64,000 nucleotides of DNA from an uncultured Eubacterium sp. (GTDB taxonomy: Bacteria; Bacillota; Clostridia; Lachnospirales; Lachnospiraceae): contig CAJUAU010000015.1 of the NCBI GenBank assembly GCA_910584645.1, positions 1 to 64,000 on the forward strand. The letters run 5' to 3'. Both the position numbers and the translations under genes were made by a program. Position 1 is the first letter of the stretch, and every line of letters starts with the position of its first letter. Positions 54,947 through 64,000 of this stretch are shown here, piece after piece. The notes under the pieces were generated by a model. The model was not told the origin of the DNA. It searched no databases and worked only from the letters and a program-made list of their open reading frames with translations.

Positions 54947-56545
54947 CTAATAGGATTCACAGTCCACAGAATTATAATTGTGGGGGATGATCTCCCCGGT
55001 CTGCGCGTTATAGCAGAAAACATTCCAGTAATATCCATCCTGCTGGGGTACATAATAAGTTTTCCACGGGAGAGCAGAATTCCCCCTGTAGACCTGGACT
55101 GTCGCCCCAGAGTTCCTTAACTGCTTTTGGCTTCCACGGGAATAATTGTGTACATAAAACTCATAATCTTCTGATTCCGGGTGATAAATGGTCGTAGTCT
55201 CCGGGCCATAGCTGGCAGTATCATCCACATCCAGCTGGAATTCCACCCTTCCCTCTGAATTATAGACTACCTTCTGCCCATAATACATATGCGCCTTCCG
55301 GCCGTCTGCCGTGGTGCCCACCAGATGGGAATCCAGGTCGCGGGGAGTCTCTCCCCAGGTCAGCACGATCCGCAGCTGCCGGGAATCCAGGTCGCCGCTG
55401 ACCACCCCGTTCTGGTTCTCTATGATGCTGCCGCCTATGATCTTCACAAGCATAGTGCTGTCGGTATATTTTACCTCCTCCTGTCGCTGATCCACGATCT
55501 GGACTGTATAATATCCCGCTGGCAGATCCGCCGCCTCGTAGCGTCCGCTTTCATCTGAATGGACTGTCAGTACCACGTCGCCGCTGGTAACCCCAACGCC
55601 ACGGCGGAACAGAAGTGTAATATCAGATACAGCTTCCGCTGTCTTGGCGTCCACGATGGTCCCTCTGGCTCCGCCTTTCCCGTCATAAGCATCTGGGATC
55701 GGGGTGAGCACCGGATTGTATACAACTGGATCGCTGCTGGTGACCATAACCTTCACTTCCAGATCGATATACCCCGGCTTCCTGATGGACATATTATACA
55801 CGCCGGGAGAGAGACCCGCGATCTCATACATGCCACTCTGGTCGGAAGTGCACGGATACACAAAACCGGTATTATAATCCGTCAGCTGAATCTCCGCACC
55901 GGACAGAGCTGGTTGATCTCCTGTATCCGTCTGATTTACCCGGCCTCTTAATACAGATCTTGATACCTCTTCTTTCCCGATCTCAATCCGGCGGACAGAA
56001 CACATAAGCCGGACTGGATTTTTATTTGTCGCACTTTTTCTGTCCCTGGCCTCTTCCATCGCTTTTTCTCCCAGGATCTCCTGGGCTGTACGGTTACTGG
56101 CATATTGTTTGGTGACCACATATCTCTCCCCTGTGAGCTCATCCATTCCAGATACCTGAATCCTATAATTCCCGCCAATCTGGGCGAAGAATCCTTTCTT
56201 TTTTCCCTTCTCCACCACTCTGCCTCTTCTTCCCTCTGCATCAAAAACTTCTATTTTAGCGTGCTCGTCAAAGACATTCACCCATACAAACTCATAATTC
56301 CAGGTCCGGTCAAATATCTTTCCCATATCCGCCTGGCCTGCCTTAGCCAATACCTCACCGCTGTTGGAATTAACGGCATGCATGCCGAGATAACCTGACA
56401 GATTGCGGAGCCCGTACCCGTCATACAGATACTCATCCAGTTTGGAAGAAAAGCCTTTCACTTTGCAGGCGCGGAACTCATCAATGCTCCCCTTGTAGCA
56501 TTTTAACTTTGGCTTCTTTTTCTTCATACCGATTTTGTTTAACAC
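54947..56545 (-). pseudogene. C-terminal half of the split subtilase (carboxypeptidase-regulatory-like and beta domains)
   Basis: The frame of 532 residues continues, without shift, from the TAG at 56546-56548. It contains two or three carboxypeptidase-regulatory-like repeats (AEIQLTDYNTGFVYP, ARGTIVDAKTAEAVSDITL) and a C-terminal domain with VLTWGETPRDLDSHLVG, matching the end of the intact paralogue at 25943. A GTG follows the stop directly, and an ATG lies at 56527, but no convincing ribosome binding site or signal peptide is visible. It is therefore probably the displaced end of one gene; independent translation or stop read-through are alternatives. Confidence 0.7.
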
Positions 56546-59140
56546 CTAATTGCAGACACTCTGGGCAGATTTATACCGCAGGTCAACAATCTCTGGATCG
56601 TCCGCTCTGCCACGCATCTTGCCTTTCCCGTATTCTGTATGTTTCCCTTCGCTCTTCTGGTGGGTGATGCGCCCCCATTTCAGGAAATCTTCCTCTGTCT
56701 TTTCTTCTCCCTTTCGGGGCTTGATCCTGCCATAGACGCTGTGGGCGAATTCATCCGACAGCGTGTGAAGCGCCATGCCATACACGAAAGCGGCACGTCG
56801 TTTCCGTTCCTTTTTATTTTTTGCTTCTGTCCAAAAACCTTTGCACTTCATAGATTTCCTAAACCTTACAAACAAAAGATCATTAACACTCTGGTCTTTC
56901 AGCTCTTTCTTTCCCTCCTGATACATTTTAGCATTCTTAAACATGCTATCAAAATGCCCCTTCTTCCACCACTTTCCCTTTTTCAGATAATGGCCCGCCT
57001 GCTCCATCAAAAATAGATATCCCAGGATATAGTCCTTTGTATAGTAACCATGGAAATATGGATTATCATTCATTCCTTTCAGATCACTTGCATCTTGATC
57101 CGGATACACGATCCCCTTTTTTATGTCCTTGTTGCTTCCCGCCAGCTTGCGGTGCTCTACATTCACCCAGGAGGCTGCTACTTCATCTTGTTCACAGCCG
57201 GTTATATCCTTTTCATTTTTGATCCCTTCCTCTGTCTCCAGAAGGTCCTCTACATTTTCTGCGATCTCTTTCTGTCCGGAGTATTCTTTCTCAAAATCGT
57301 CGTAATACTGCAGCGCATAGGCGCAGTCAATCAGTCCGTATCCGTATGCCTTTTCATCCCCCAGGTGATTTGCAGTGACGTCGATGAGGCTGCGGATGAA
57401 CTCTGCCGGCTTTTCCAGATCTCTCTGCCAGAGCATTGCCGCCAGCGCCGTCACCTGCGGAGCGGCCATGCTGGTTCCGGAAAAAGAATCCAGGCACTCA
57501 AAGGCACCATAGGAAGCGATGTTTTCTCCCGGTGCCACCACTTCCATTTCCCGTCCTTCTGCGCTCTGTTCTGCCTTCTCTCCCCTGCCGTTCACAGCTC
57601 CCACTGCCATCACTTCTTTATACCTGGCAGGATACTGTATCTCTTCCCCATTTCCTGCCGCTGCGATGATCAATATCCCTTTGTCACTGGCGGATTTAAC
57701 AGCGCGGTACAGCCGTTCGTCATCCCGGTCGGTTCCCCAGCTGATATTGAGGATATCCACACCCTGGTCAGCCGCCCATTCTATGCCCTGGATCACCCTT
57801 TCTATGGGCGCATGGTTTTTCTCATCCAGCACTCTTGCAGAATAAATCCTCACATTGGGATTCACCCCGTCGATCTGTGCATAATGGTCTGCATAGTTGT
57901 CAGCATAGCGGAATGCTGGCAGATCCTCTTCTTCTCCAGGGGAAAGGTCTTCCGAATCCGCTGCCGCCGCATCGGCTCCCGGTTCTGTAAATCCTTCCGG
58001 GGTTTCCTGGGGAACCCCTTCTGATACACAATTGTCTCTTTCCGTAAGAAAACTACCGTCAAAACGTGCTTCTTCCTCTGGTTCTCCTGCCTCATCATCT
58101 TCCTCTTCCCTGTCTCTGTTTTCCCTTTTTGCCCCCATGATACCAGCGACGGCTGTCCCGTGACCGCTTAAGTCATCATAAAGAATATTGGAATCGTCAT
58201 AGGTTTCCACAAAATTTTCCCGCTCCACTACTGACAGGGTATCCGAGTAATCTACACCAGAATCCAGCAGTCCAACCTTTACCTGATAGCCCTTTTTACA
58301 TGCTTTTACCACATCCTGGTCATTGGCATGGATCATCTCCCGGTGCCACTGCTCGTCCATCTTAAGAGAACAGTCCCGCATCTGCGTAATCTTTATGTTT
58401 TCCGGCATCCGTATGTCTTCCCCGTCCCCGGGAAAAGTCCATTTCATACCGAAGGTTATGCTTTCCCCTGCCTCGATGATGGCAGTATGATCCGCGTAAG
58501 ATAACTTATATATCGTATCTTCTCTTCCGCTGATCCCGGCATTCCAGATCTCCTTGATCTCATAGTTCAATGGCATCTCCCAGGATATCTTCCAGTCCTC
58601 GATATCTTCCTGGGATACATTTTTCAATGTTGCCTTTACAATGCAGCCCTCTTTCCACTTAGATTCCACATCAAAAGCCAGGCGGCATTTTTCTCCCAGT
58701 TCTTCCACTTCATATTGGGGCATGCGGAAGGACTCTGGCATGTCTTTTTCCTGGCTATAGCCCGCCTGGAATCCGATCGACACCTTCTCCCCCGGCTGGA
58801 CCGCCTGATTATAGCCGCAGTTTTTAATTGTATATGTATTTCCTTTATGACTCTCGATCTTTGCATTCCACATATTTTCAAACTCATCCTGGGACTCAAA
58901 GATCAGTTTCCAGTTCTCAATTTTTTCTTTTCCTGTGTTTTCCAGAATAATTTCGCCCTGGTAATGGTTTTGCCATTCATTGGTTATCTTTCCTGTGACC
59001 TGATACGTCTCTGTCTCATAGACAATGCTTTGGGCATCCTCCCTATAAGCTGCTCTGGTCTGCACAGCAGGTATGCTTGAAACTAAAATAGCACCAGCCA
59101 GCAGTACACTTACTATTCTTTTTACAAAATGTTTTTTCAT
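56546..59140 (-). CDS. Secreted subtilase (S8) with CBM2-like and zinc-phospholipase-like domains, cut by an amber codon
   Basis: The protein has 864 residues. The signal peptide (IVSVLLAGAILVSSIPA) ends near TRA. Two CBM2-like modules run to about residue 270. The subtilase core has Asp in VGLLDSGVDYSD, His in SGHGTAVAGI, Asn in AAAGNGEE and Ser in FSGTSMAAPQV, and an acidic insertion of over 80 residues after the His motif. A helical domain with MALHTLSDEFAHSVYG resembles zinc-dependent phospholipase C. The protein then ends at a TAG in the middle of a stretch that is collinear with the intact paralogue (RYKSAQSVCN against RYKNAKKAAS). The protease domain is complete. AAGGAAAC precedes the ATG. 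Confidence 0.85.
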   Translation of the reverse strand: MKKHFVKRIVSVLLAGAILVSSIPAVQTRAAYREDAQSIVYETETYQVTGKITNEWQNHYQGEIILENTGKEKIENWKLIFESQDEFENMWNAKIESHKGNTYTIKNCGYNQAVQPGEKVSIGFQAGYSQEKDMPESFRMPQYEVEELGEKCRLAFDVESKWKEGCIVKATLKNVSQEDIEDWKISWEMPLNYEIKEIWNAGISGREDTIYKLSYADHTAIIEAGESITFGMKWTFPGDGEDIRMPENIKITQMRDCSLKMDEQWHREMIHANDQDVVKACKKGYQVKVGLLDSGVDYSDTLSVVERENFVETYDDSNILYDDLSGHGTAVAGIMGAKRENRDREEEDDEAGEPEEEARFDGSFLTERDNCVSEGVPQETPEGFTEPGADAAAADSEDLSPGEEEDLPAFRYADNYADHYAQIDGVNPNVRIYSARVLDEKNHAPIERVIQGIEWAADQGVDILNISWGTDRDDERLYRAVKSASDKGILIIAAAGNGEEIQYPARYKEVMAVGAVNGRGEKAEQSAEGREMEVVAPGENIASYGAFECLDSFSGTSMAAPQVTALAAMLWQRDLEKPAEFIRSLIDVTANHLGDEKAYGYGLIDCAYALQYYDDFEKEYSGQKEIAENVEDLLETEEGIKNEKDITGCEQDEVAASWVNVEHRKLAGSNKDIKKGIVYPDQDASDLKGMNDNPYFHGYYTKDYILGYLFLMEQAGHYLKKGKWWKKGHFDSMFKNAKMYQEGKKELKDQSVNDLLFVRFRKSMKCKGFWTEAKNKKERKRRAAFVYGMALHTLSDEFAHSVYGRIKPRKGEEKTEEDFLKWGRITHQKSEGKHTEYGKGKMRGRADDPEIVDLRYKSAQSVCN

Positions 59141-59202
59141 GTTTCCTTATCCCTTTCCTCCGCCTGGCGGCTTTGCCAGACAAAAATATTTGTTTTGAAT
59201 TC

Positions 59203-59231
59203 AGTGTACTCATTGTGGTATATTTTGTCAA
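59203..59231 (-). promoter_or_regulatory. Promoter of the second subtilase-LRR-LRR operon
   Basis: On the minus strand TTGACA (59226-59231), a 17-base spacer and TACACT (59203-59208), about 60 bases before the start codon. A small hairpin CTGGC/GCCAG lies in the leader. Confidence 0.65.
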
Positions 59232-59294
59232 ACTTTTTCTAAATTTGTGCAAAATTTGGAAATACTGTTCCATTTATTCACTTATAAAACAGCA

Positions 59295-59328
59295 AGATCG
59301 TTCACTCTTCTAAAAGAATGAACGATCT
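59295..59328 (-). terminator. Terminator of the 859-codon surface protein gene
   Basis: AGATCGTTCA pairs with TGAACGATCT around a partly paired loop; T-rich sequence follows on the minus strand. It separates this gene from the subtilase operon. Confidence 0.8.
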
Positions 59329-59352
59329 CATATGCCAATTCTTATTCTTTCT

Positions 59353-61782
59353 TTATTTCACCGCTTTCACACATAGCGGGTGGGTGTAAAATACATCCTG
59401 CTGATATGCCTTTACCTTTTTCGCTGGTACTTTGATGCTGACATCTGCTTTGACACCGTGCAGCAGACCGGTAACCGCTTCCGTCAGCTTCTTGCTCTTT
59501 ACCACAACGGATTTTAGTTTGTAAGTGTGGCAAAAAGCATGTTCTCCCAGCTCTTTCACTCCCGTCCCCAGGGTGATGGACTCCAGATTCTGAGCAAAGA
59601 AGAATGAGTAGTTGCCAACTTTTTCAACGTTGTTACCGATCGTAACTTTCTGTATTTTCAAGCTGGAAGCAAATGCTTTATCGGCAATCTTTGTCACTGA
59701 ATAAACAGCACCATTTAAGGAAACATTGCCTGGCACATTTACTACTTTTTTGCTTTTACCTTTGGCAAAGCCAAGCAGTGTGGCAGTGGGACGGCCGTTT
59801 TTGTCAATCGTCACCTTATAATTGTACGACCCGCTGGTAAACTTCGTTCCGATTTTGGCAAGGGTGCGGTTCACCGTCTTAGCACATATCGTACAACGGT
59901 ACTGGATCTCCCCTTCCCGTTTTTTGGTCATCTTCCTAAGCACTTTACCCTTGTTCCATTCATGGGACTCCATATCCTCCACTTCACCGCATTCGCACTG
60001 AACCCAGTGATATTTATCATTCATCTTCCAATCATCTTCTGCATAGGAGTGCTCATGGGCCGGTATCAGTTTGGGGATTTTCCTTGTCTCGGACACCCCG
60101 CACACCGTACAAATACGTCTGGACAGTCCTTCCCGTACTGTTGTCGCCGCTGTTTCCTGCTTCCACTGCCCAAATGTATGACTAAGGGCAGCGCTCAGAG
60201 CGGGAATCGTTTCATCATAGCTTTGACCACAGTCCTCGTCCTCACAAGTGTATCTGCGGATTCCCGTTTCCGTACAAGTTGCCGGTTTGACAATCACAGT
60301 TTCATATTCATGCTCATGGGGTTCATCGGGCTCCTCTGGTCCTTCTGGTTCCTCCGGCTCTTCGGGACCTTCAAATGAAAATGGAACCTGGATCAAATTT
60401 TCACAGATATCACAAAAGATCTCCTCGATCCCATCCTCCTCTTCGGTGGCCTCTTTGATCACCACACCTTCATTTTCCCCGAAATCATGTTCCTCGGCAT
60501 CCTCTCTCGCGTCCTCTTCGTTAAGGTCACACCCCGGCGCCACACATACCTCCCAGTGTTCATCTTCATCAAACCGCCACTCCCATTGATGTTCATGGGC
60601 GGGGGGAAGTTCGATCTCTACTGGCTCGCTGGCATAGTCTGTCTTATTTCCATCATTCACCTGTTCTGCCAAAAGATAAACAGTTTCACTTTCCTCATCA
60701 AAATCTTCTGGCAGCGTAAACGTTACGCTTCCCTCGTCCTCAAAAGTATCCTCTGACACTTTTCCATAAAATTTAACAACGGTTTCACTATCTTTCAGAT
60801 CACCCTCCGTGATCATGACCGAAATCTGGTTAGCACTATTTCCTGAATAGGTATATGGAACCGTAATTTCATCCGACTGCCGCTCTGCTGCATCCGCTTC
60901 CAAAGTCTCTCCCTCCGACAGCGTCAGTTTCCACTCATTGATCTCCGCCGTTTCCACTGGATTTATCTCAGCGTTCTTCGCTGTGTCCGCTGCTGTCATA
61001 AATAAAATACCGGTAGGATCCAGGTTAAATGCCGGCACCACTCCATTTTCCTCAAACACAAAATCACGGAACACCTTTCCGCCAGACAGTACACAGCCAG
61101 CACCTGAACTTGACTTTCCATAGGCGCTCCGGAGCCACCAGGAATCCTTTAAATCTCCTCCCGCCGTGTCATAAGAATACCCATACCCGCCATTTGCCAG
61201 ATCAGAGACATCCAGAAGAAACATCGTGTCTCTGTCCAAAGCTGTGCTCTCCAGCCCCGCAGCCGACAAATCCCCGGCTTCCCTCGTCGTCCGCAGAATC
61301 CCTTTTTTTTCCAATTCAGAAAAATTCTTGTCGCTTAAAAATCCATCTGCTCTCTGCAGCCAGCTGCGGATGCCGCTGACGCTCCATTGATTGTCTGGCA
61401 AGGGGTTGTCCGCATGCTGGCCGCCAGCTTTGGTTTCGTCTTTAAAGGGCATTGTCTTCAAAATCTGGTCCGACTGCAATAAGAAGCCGCCCGCCATAGA
61501 ACTGTTTCCGCCATCTCCTGTCGTATCCAGCACCCGCCAACGGATGGGTCTGCCCTCATAATTTCCATAATAGACATGGTCGCCGCTCCACTCTTTCCCT
61601 TCCCCGGGAAGCGACGGAGAAGCGATCTGGGCAGCCCCCAGGCTCACGGTCCGGTCCGGCTCCGAGGCCCTCGCCTGATCCCCATTCACCCAGTGAAATA
61701 ACAGTGCCATACTGACTGCTGCCAGCGAAATCATTACTGCCGCCTTTTTTTTCCTTTTGTTTTTCTTTCTGATTTCTTTCAT
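59353..61782 (-). CDS. Secreted protein with DUF6273-like, cysteine-repeat and LRR_5 domains
   Basis: The protein is about 809 residues from the ATG at 61782; the frame is open further upstream without signal features. The N-terminus is basic with a signal anchor (AAVMISLAAVSMALLFHW). Residues about 70-280 look like DUF6273, with VYYGNYEGRPIRWRVL and DSWWLRSAYG. A beta domain follows, then three or more His/Cys-rich repeats of the type ATCTETGIRRYTCEDEDCG interrupted by a Glu-Pro linker, and at the end LRR_5 repeats (ITKIADKAFASSLKIQKVTIG). The Cys pairs suggest metal binding or disulfides. The binding target is unknown. It stands next to the second subtilase locus. Confidence 0.8.
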   Translation of the reverse strand: MKEIRKKNKRKKKAAVMISLAAVSMALLFHWVNGDQARASEPDRTVSLGAAQIASPSLPGEGKEWSGDHVYYGNYEGRPIRWRVLDTTGDGGNSSMAGGFLLQSDQILKTMPFKDETKAGGQHADNPLPDNQWSVSGIRSWLQRADGFLSDKNFSELEKKGILRTTREAGDLSAAGLESTALDRDTMFLLDVSDLANGGYGYSYDTAGGDLKDSWWLRSAYGKSSSGAGCVLSGGKVFRDFVFEENGVVPAFNLDPTGILFMTAADTAKNAEINPVETAEINEWKLTLSEGETLEADAAERQSDEITVPYTYSGNSANQISVMITEGDLKDSETVVKFYGKVSEDTFEDEGSVTFTLPEDFDEESETVYLLAEQVNDGNKTDYASEPVEIELPPAHEHQWEWRFDEDEHWEVCVAPGCDLNEEDAREDAEEHDFGENEGVVIKEATEEEDGIEEIFCDICENLIQVPFSFEGPEEPEEPEGPEEPDEPHEHEYETVIVKPATCTETGIRRYTCEDEDCGQSYDETIPALSAALSHTFGQWKQETAATTVREGLSRRICTVCGVSETRKIPKLIPAHEHSYAEDDWKMNDKYHWVQCECGEVEDMESHEWNKGKVLRKMTKKREGEIQYRCTICAKTVNRTLAKIGTKFTSGSYNYKVTIDKNGRPTATLLGFAKGKSKKVVNVPGNVSLNGAVYSVTKIADKAFASSLKIQKVTIGNNVEKVGNYSFFFAQNLESITLGTGVKELGEHAFCHTYKLKSVVVKSKKLTEAVTGLLHGVKADVSIKVPAKKVKAYQQDVFYTHPLCVKAVK

Positions 61783-61891
61783 AGTGCCATACCTCGTTTC
61801 AATATTTGTGCGGTTCCGTACTTGATTTCCATCACATGACAATATTATACAACAAAGTCTTCCTATTGCAAATACCATTTTTACTAAAATA

Positions 61892-63706
61892 TCAGCCACT
61901 CCATTCTGTCTGGGTCCTGTACATCTGGGCATAGCGCCCGTTCATCGCCATCAGTTCTTCATGGTTCCCCTGCTCGGCTATTTTCCCATCTTCCAGCAGA
62001 ATGATCAGATCAGAATCCCGGATCGTCGAAAGACGGTGGGCAATGATAACAGAAGTGCGGTTCGCACAGAGTCTGAGCATGGCGCGCCGGATCTTCTGCT
62101 CTGTCACTGTATCTACCGAACTTGTAGCTTCGTCCAGGATCAGGATCGGGGCATTGGCAAGCACTGCCCTGGCTATGGTCAAAAGCTGCCTCTCCCCCTG
62201 GGACAGCTCCATGCCTCCATGTTCTAAAACCGTATCATACCCTTTGGGCAGCCGCTGTATAAAACTGTCCGCCCCGGCGGTCCGCGCCGCCTCCTGCACC
62301 TGTTCCAAAGAGGCTTCTGGATGTCCGTAGCAGATATTGTCCCGGACCGTGGCGGCAAACAGGGACGTGTCCTGAAGCACCACGCCAAATGCCCGTCTCA
62401 GGTCCTCCATCCGGTAATCCCGCAGATCATGCCCATCTAACAGAATGCTGCCCGAAGAAACGTCATAAAATCTTGTCAGAAGATTGATGATCGTAGTTTT
62501 ACCAGAACCGGTGGCTCCCACAATAGCAGCCTGCGTTCCCGCAGGGATCTTTATGGAAATACCCTCCAGTACAGGCTGCTCTGGCTGATAACTGAACTCC
62601 ACATGCCGAAATTCAATGTCGCCGCGGGGATTTTCTAAACCCGCGGTCTTTTTCCGGTCCGGAGGTTCCGGCTGTTCATCCAGTATCTCAAACACCCGCT
62701 CTGCCCCGGCGACCGCTGTCTGAAAGTTATTATAAATATTGGCGATCTCCACGAAAGGACGGGTAAACTGCCGCACGTAGAGCAGAAAACTTGTGACCAG
62801 CCCGATATCGGTAATCCTGCCATTAACAAACAAAACCCCACATAAAACCGACATCACCACATACAGGAGGTTATTGATCACATTCATTAGCGGCATGAGA
62901 TACCCCGAACAGATCAGCGCCCGGATCGATACTTTGCAGAGCTCACGGTTCTTTTCTGCAAACTCCCGCTCCATCTCCTCTTCCCGGCAGAATGCCTTCA
63001 CCACAGAAAGTCCCGAAATGCTCTCTTCCACCTGTCCGTTCAGTGAGCCAAGACTTTTCTGCTGCCTGGAAAAAAGAACTTTTGTCCGCTTCGTTATGGT
63101 TTTGGTAAGGAGAAATATCAGCCCCACGCCACACAGCGATACCATCGTCAGCACCGGGCTTAAACACAACATCATAACAAAAATCCCCACTACAGTAAAC
63201 CCATAGGTCAGAAGCAGGGTCAGGGAATTGGAGATCGTCGTACTGATATTGTCCACATCATTTGTCAGGCGGCTCATCAGCTCACCATGCCGGTGCTGGT
63301 CAAAGAAGGACAGCGGAAGTGTCTTGATCCAGCCAAACAATGTCCTCCGTATATGATGTATCACGCGCTGCCCAATGGACGCCATGAAAAATGCCTGCAG
63401 AAATTTCACCAGCCAGTCGCTAAGATACAGTCCTGTCAGCAAAACCAGAATCCATAGGACCGCCTCCCCATCACTGACTGCAGTCACCGCCCTTCCCGTC
63501 ACATAGGGGGAAAGAATGGAGGCGCCGGAAGCAAAAGCAGACAACACAAGAATCCACCCTAGCCCTTTTCTCTGCCCCTTTGTCAGTTCCCAGAGCCGGA
63601 GCAGCGTCCCTTTCATATTCTTAGGCTTCACCACCACTCCGCCGCGGCCGGGGCGGGATATCCCGCCTGGATTGACCGGAGGCACCCCTCCATTTTTTTC
63701 AGCCAT
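61892..63706 (-). CDS. ABC exporter half-transporter with canonical ATPase site
   Basis: The protein is about 604 residues from the ATG at 63706, with GGAGG eight bases upstream. The membrane domain has about six spans. The ATPase has Walker A IVGATGSGKTTIINLL, signature LSQGERQLLTIARAV and Walker B ILILDEATSSVD. The start overlaps the stop of the upstream half-transporter. The pair is like the multidrug exporters of the BmrCD or TM287/288 type. Confidence 0.92.
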   Translation of the reverse strand: MAEKNGGVPPVNPGGISRPGRGGVVVKPKNMKGTLLRLWELTKGQRKGLGWILVLSAFASGASILSPYVTGRAVTAVSDGEAVLWILVLLTGLYLSDWLVKFLQAFFMASIGQRVIHHIRRTLFGWIKTLPLSFFDQHRHGELMSRLTNDVDNISTTISNSLTLLLTYGFTVVGIFVMMLCLSPVLTMVSLCGVGLIFLLTKTITKRTKVLFSRQQKSLGSLNGQVEESISGLSVVKAFCREEEMEREFAEKNRELCKVSIRALICSGYLMPLMNVINNLLYVVMSVLCGVLFVNGRITDIGLVTSFLLYVRQFTRPFVEIANIYNNFQTAVAGAERVFEILDEQPEPPDRKKTAGLENPRGDIEFRHVEFSYQPEQPVLEGISIKIPAGTQAAIVGATGSGKTTIINLLTRFYDVSSGSILLDGHDLRDYRMEDLRRAFGVVLQDTSLFAATVRDNICYGHPEASLEQVQEAARTAGADSFIQRLPKGYDTVLEHGGMELSQGERQLLTIARAVLANAPILILDEATSSVDTVTEQKIRRAMLRLCANRTSVIIAHRLSTIRDSDLIILLEDGKIAEQGNHEELMAMNGRYAQMYRTQTEWSG

Positions 63707-64000
63707 TGGATCCACCTCCGATCTGGGAATGATAAATCTCCTGATACATCGGGCAGGATTCCATCAGTTCTTCATGGGTTCCCCATCCCGCCCTGCATCC
63801 GTTATCCAGGCACAGGATACGGTCTGTGTGCATAACCGTGGAAATCCGCTGGCTGACCAGCAGTACTGTCATGCTTCCAGCCATCTCCCGAAGTCCTTTT
63901 AGCACATCGGATTCTGTCCGGGCATCCAGTGCGCTGGTGCAGTCATCTAAAATCAGGATCCGCGGTCTCCGGACCAGCGCCCGCGCCAGGGAAAGCCTCT
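63699..64000 (-). CDS. ABC exporter half-transporter, partial (window edge)
   Basis: Only the last 100 codons are inside the window. They read from just after the signature motif (LSLARALVRRPRILILDDCTS) to the C-terminus. Walker B ends in LDDCTS rather than LDEATS, so the catalytic glutamate is an aspartate. This is typical for the degenerate partner of a heterodimeric exporter. The switch histidine is also replaced (VSQRIST in place of AHRLST). Confidence 0.9.
   Translation of the reverse strand, partial: RLSLARALVRRPRILILDDCTSALDARTESDVLKGLREMAGSMTVLLVSQRISTVMHTDRILCLDNGCRAGWGTHEELMESCPMYQEIYHSQIGGGSNG

Noticed and set aside
1..64000. CRISPR arrays
   Set aside because: No short direct repeats with regular unique spacers were seen anywhere in the window.

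Overview
The window looks like chromosome from a gut-type Clostridia of the Lachnospiraceae kind. This is inferred from Firmicute gene families, strong AGGAGG-type ribosome binding sites, secreted BspA-type leucine-rich-repeat (LRR) proteins, an alpha-glucoside PTS, and xylan/arabinan glycoside hydrolases. No rRNA or tRNA gene and no CRISPR array was seen.

Positions 1-15,300 are visibly AT-rich and form an accessory island with two candidate systems. (a) A minus-strand operon at 35-5545 has the layout of a clostridial phage replication module: two small proteins, a DUF2815 protein, a family-A DNA polymerase, a VapE ATPase and an SNF2 helicase. By eye the polymerase has lost its exonuclease and polymerase active-site residues, and the helicase is reduced to a C-terminal half. 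A group II-like reverse transcriptase (RT) closes the operon, and a probable Xre-like regulator is divergent at 5732. (b) A minus-strand operon at 8630-15008 encodes a TPR protein, an 835-residue P-loop ATPase and an 838-residue deaminase with intact zinc-site motifs. The last two match RdrA/RdrB of the RADAR anti-phage system; the leading TPR gene is the unusual part. A secreted Ig-like protein and a small terminal-inverted-repeat element lie between them.

From 15,390 the content is more chromosomal: an HD-GYP protein, then argC-argJ-argB-argD on the minus strand with a lipoprotein gene at the head, and argG divergent across a shared control region with ARG-box-like sequence. Two related loci for secreted proteins follow (24.1-29.7 kb and 53.0-59.1 kb). 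Each has a large subtilase with two CBM2-like modules and a zinc-phospholipase-like domain, followed by two tandemly duplicated LRR proteins. In the second locus one in-frame TAG splits the subtilase gene. Between the loci are an ABC exporter pair, a two-component system with a DUF4342 protein, a pgeF-queH-apbE-MATE operon, a zinc phospholipase C-like protein, a GH127 enzyme with a divergent AraC regulator, a GH30 xylanase, a radical SAM protein and an alpha-glucoside PTS/GH4 operon. The window ends in a heterodimeric ABC exporter pair, the first gene of which runs off the edge.
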